Source: Melioribacter sp. (GTDB lineage: Bacteria > Bacteroidota > Ignavibacteria > Ignavibacteriales > Melioribacteraceae). Taken from it: DNA of 44,134 nt. The translations under genes and the position numbers were made by a program. This document shows positions 43,373 to 44,134 of this stretch, piece by piece; position 1 is the stretch's first letter, and each line of letters opens with the position of its first letter. The stretch spans positions 1-44,134 of the forward strand of contig VEPI01000034.1 in NCBI GenBank assembly GCA_012026935.1, given 5' to 3'. Under the pieces are notes generated by a model that was not told the DNA's origin, did no database searches, and saw only the letters and a list, made by a program, of their open reading frames with translations.

Positions 43373-44134
43373 TTAACTTTTACCTGTTGGATGACAACTA
43401 TAACATGCTGCCGGAGTTGATACATAATTTCTTACACCCTGATGTTTCGAATCCATCTGTGCTTGTGGATGACATTTGAAACAACTAAATACCTTAAAGT
43501 TCGTTTGATCTGTATGACAATCACTGCATAGTGTCCATTTCCCTCTATGTTTACCTGAATAAATCGGAAAGTATTGTCCATCATGATTAAATGTTGATGG
43601 CTGCCATGCATTTTGGGTATGACATGATTCACAGTTTGTTGGGAATCTGGCTGTTACATGGTTCGGATTTGTTGTACTGTTATATTTTGCTTGATGACAT
43701 CCAACACACTGAGTGGGCGCACTACTATAATTTCCTCCTGTATGACAACTTGCACATTGATTGGCTATCGCAACATGTGCACCTAATATAGGATAATAAT
43801 TATTATGTATTGGGAATGTAGCCGGTTTCCAACCTGGATTTGTTGTGTGACATTGATCGCAAGTTGTAGGAATATTCAATGTAGCATGATTAGGATTTGT
43901 TGTGCTCTGATATTTGGCTAAATGACAACTCGAACAAACTGTTGGTGTTCCCTTAAATGTTGTAGTATGACAACTCGTACAGGTTACACTAACATGCGAT
44001 CCCGTTAATGGAAATGCTGTTGCTGAATGATTAAATGTAGCTCCTTGCCAAGTTGTTGTTGAATGACATTTTGTACAATCCGTTGGGTAACCTTGTGATA
44101 CATGATTCGGTGCTGTATTGTATTTTGTTTGATG
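43373..44134 (-). CDS. multihaem c-type cytochrome, 5' end outside the window
   Basis: 253 residues are visible, and the frame is open to the window edge, so the start and signal peptide lie beyond it. There are ten CxxCH haem motifs: CTKCH, CTSCH, CSSCH, CDQCH, CASCH, CVGCH, CESCH, CSDCH, CFKCH and CYSCH. They are arranged in modules of 70-76 residues with three haems each. Every module starts KYN/KYQ...NPNH or APNH and has (W)..F.H, then a small loop with G.H before the second haem. Isolated His residues (for example NPNH, GSH, GAH) are candidate distal ligands. It is predicted to be periplasmic or extracellular and to carry electrons over a distance. Confidence 0.9.
   Translation of the reverse strand, partial: HQTKYNTAPNHVSQGYPTDCTKCHSTTTWQGATFNHSATAFPLTGSHVSVTCTSCHTTTFKGTPTVCSSCHLAKYQSTTNPNHATLNIPTTCDQCHTTNPGWKPATFPIHNNYYPILGAHVAIANQCASCHTGGNYSSAPTQCVGCHQAKYNSTTNPNHVTARFPTNCESCHTQNAWQPSTFNHDGQYFPIYSGKHRGKWTLCSDCHTDQTNFKVFSCFKCHPQAQMDSKHQGVRNYVSTPAACYSCHPTGKS

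Overview
The window is AT-rich bacterial chromosome, most likely from Ignavibacteria or a close relative in the Bacteroidota/Chlorobi group. The evidence is a type IX secretion C-terminal sorting domain with the YPNPFNP motif (gene at 2308), a short RpoD that begins directly with region 1.2, a near-perfect Bacteroidota-type promoter (TTTG, 19 bases, TAnnTTTG) in front of the histidine operon, palindromic intergenic repeats of kinds common in that group, and a multihaem cytochrome. The placement rests on motifs and remembered families, not on a phylogeny.

Left part (1-4503, + strand): an envelope metal-handling cluster. It has the tail of a heavy-metal-binding-domain protein, a Met-saturated secreted protein without cysteine, an outer-membrane barrel with a Met/Gly/Asn-rich insert, a DUF2231-like membrane protein, a Met-rich type IX-secreted protein with two tandem repeats, and an HMBD+YHS protein paralogous to the first fragment. 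Copper or silver handling is the natural reading, but it is an inference. Next come the housekeeping sigma factor (4925), a secreted alpha/beta hydrolase and a cysteine-synthase-like PLP enzyme with a Cys-rich tail (5884-8447), then minus-strand accessory genes: a patatin phospholipase, a DUF1579-like protein, a GNAT acetyltransferase and a small lipoprotein. A 178-bp MITE-like element lies at 11114-11291 and an apparent gene remnant at 11767-11889.

Centre (11897-18526, - strand): a compact, overlapping histidine operon hisGDCBHAF(IE). It is preceded by a well-formed attenuation leader: promoter, a 21-codon peptide with five His codons, and a terminator hairpin with a competing pairing. hisF carries an in-frame TAA at codon 158 that splits an otherwise intact gene. 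No histidinol-phosphate phosphatase is in the cluster.

18618-31667: a metallophosphoesterase; a coupled pair of PEP-synthase/PPDK-type ATP-grasp proteins that lack the phosphohistidine and PEP domains, one of them ending in a nucleotidyltransferase domain; glutamate dehydrogenase; a secreted prolyl oligopeptidase; an aldehyde dehydrogenase; a lipoprotein; and a YebC-family protein.

Right part (31700-41633, - strand): what appears to be a complete reductive pyrimidine catabolism cluster. It has an NCS1 nucleobase transporter, PreT/PreA dihydropyrimidine dehydrogenase, dihydropyrimidinase, beta-ureidopropionase, a class III (beta-alanine) aminotransferase and CoA-acylating malonate-semialdehyde dehydrogenase. 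Together they would take uracil to acetyl-CoA, CO2 and ammonia, with the second nitrogen passed on by transamination. The window ends with a truncated multihaem cytochrome (at least ten CxxCH motifs in 70-76-residue modules) followed one base later by an outer-membrane barrel, a possible porin-cytochrome electron conduit.
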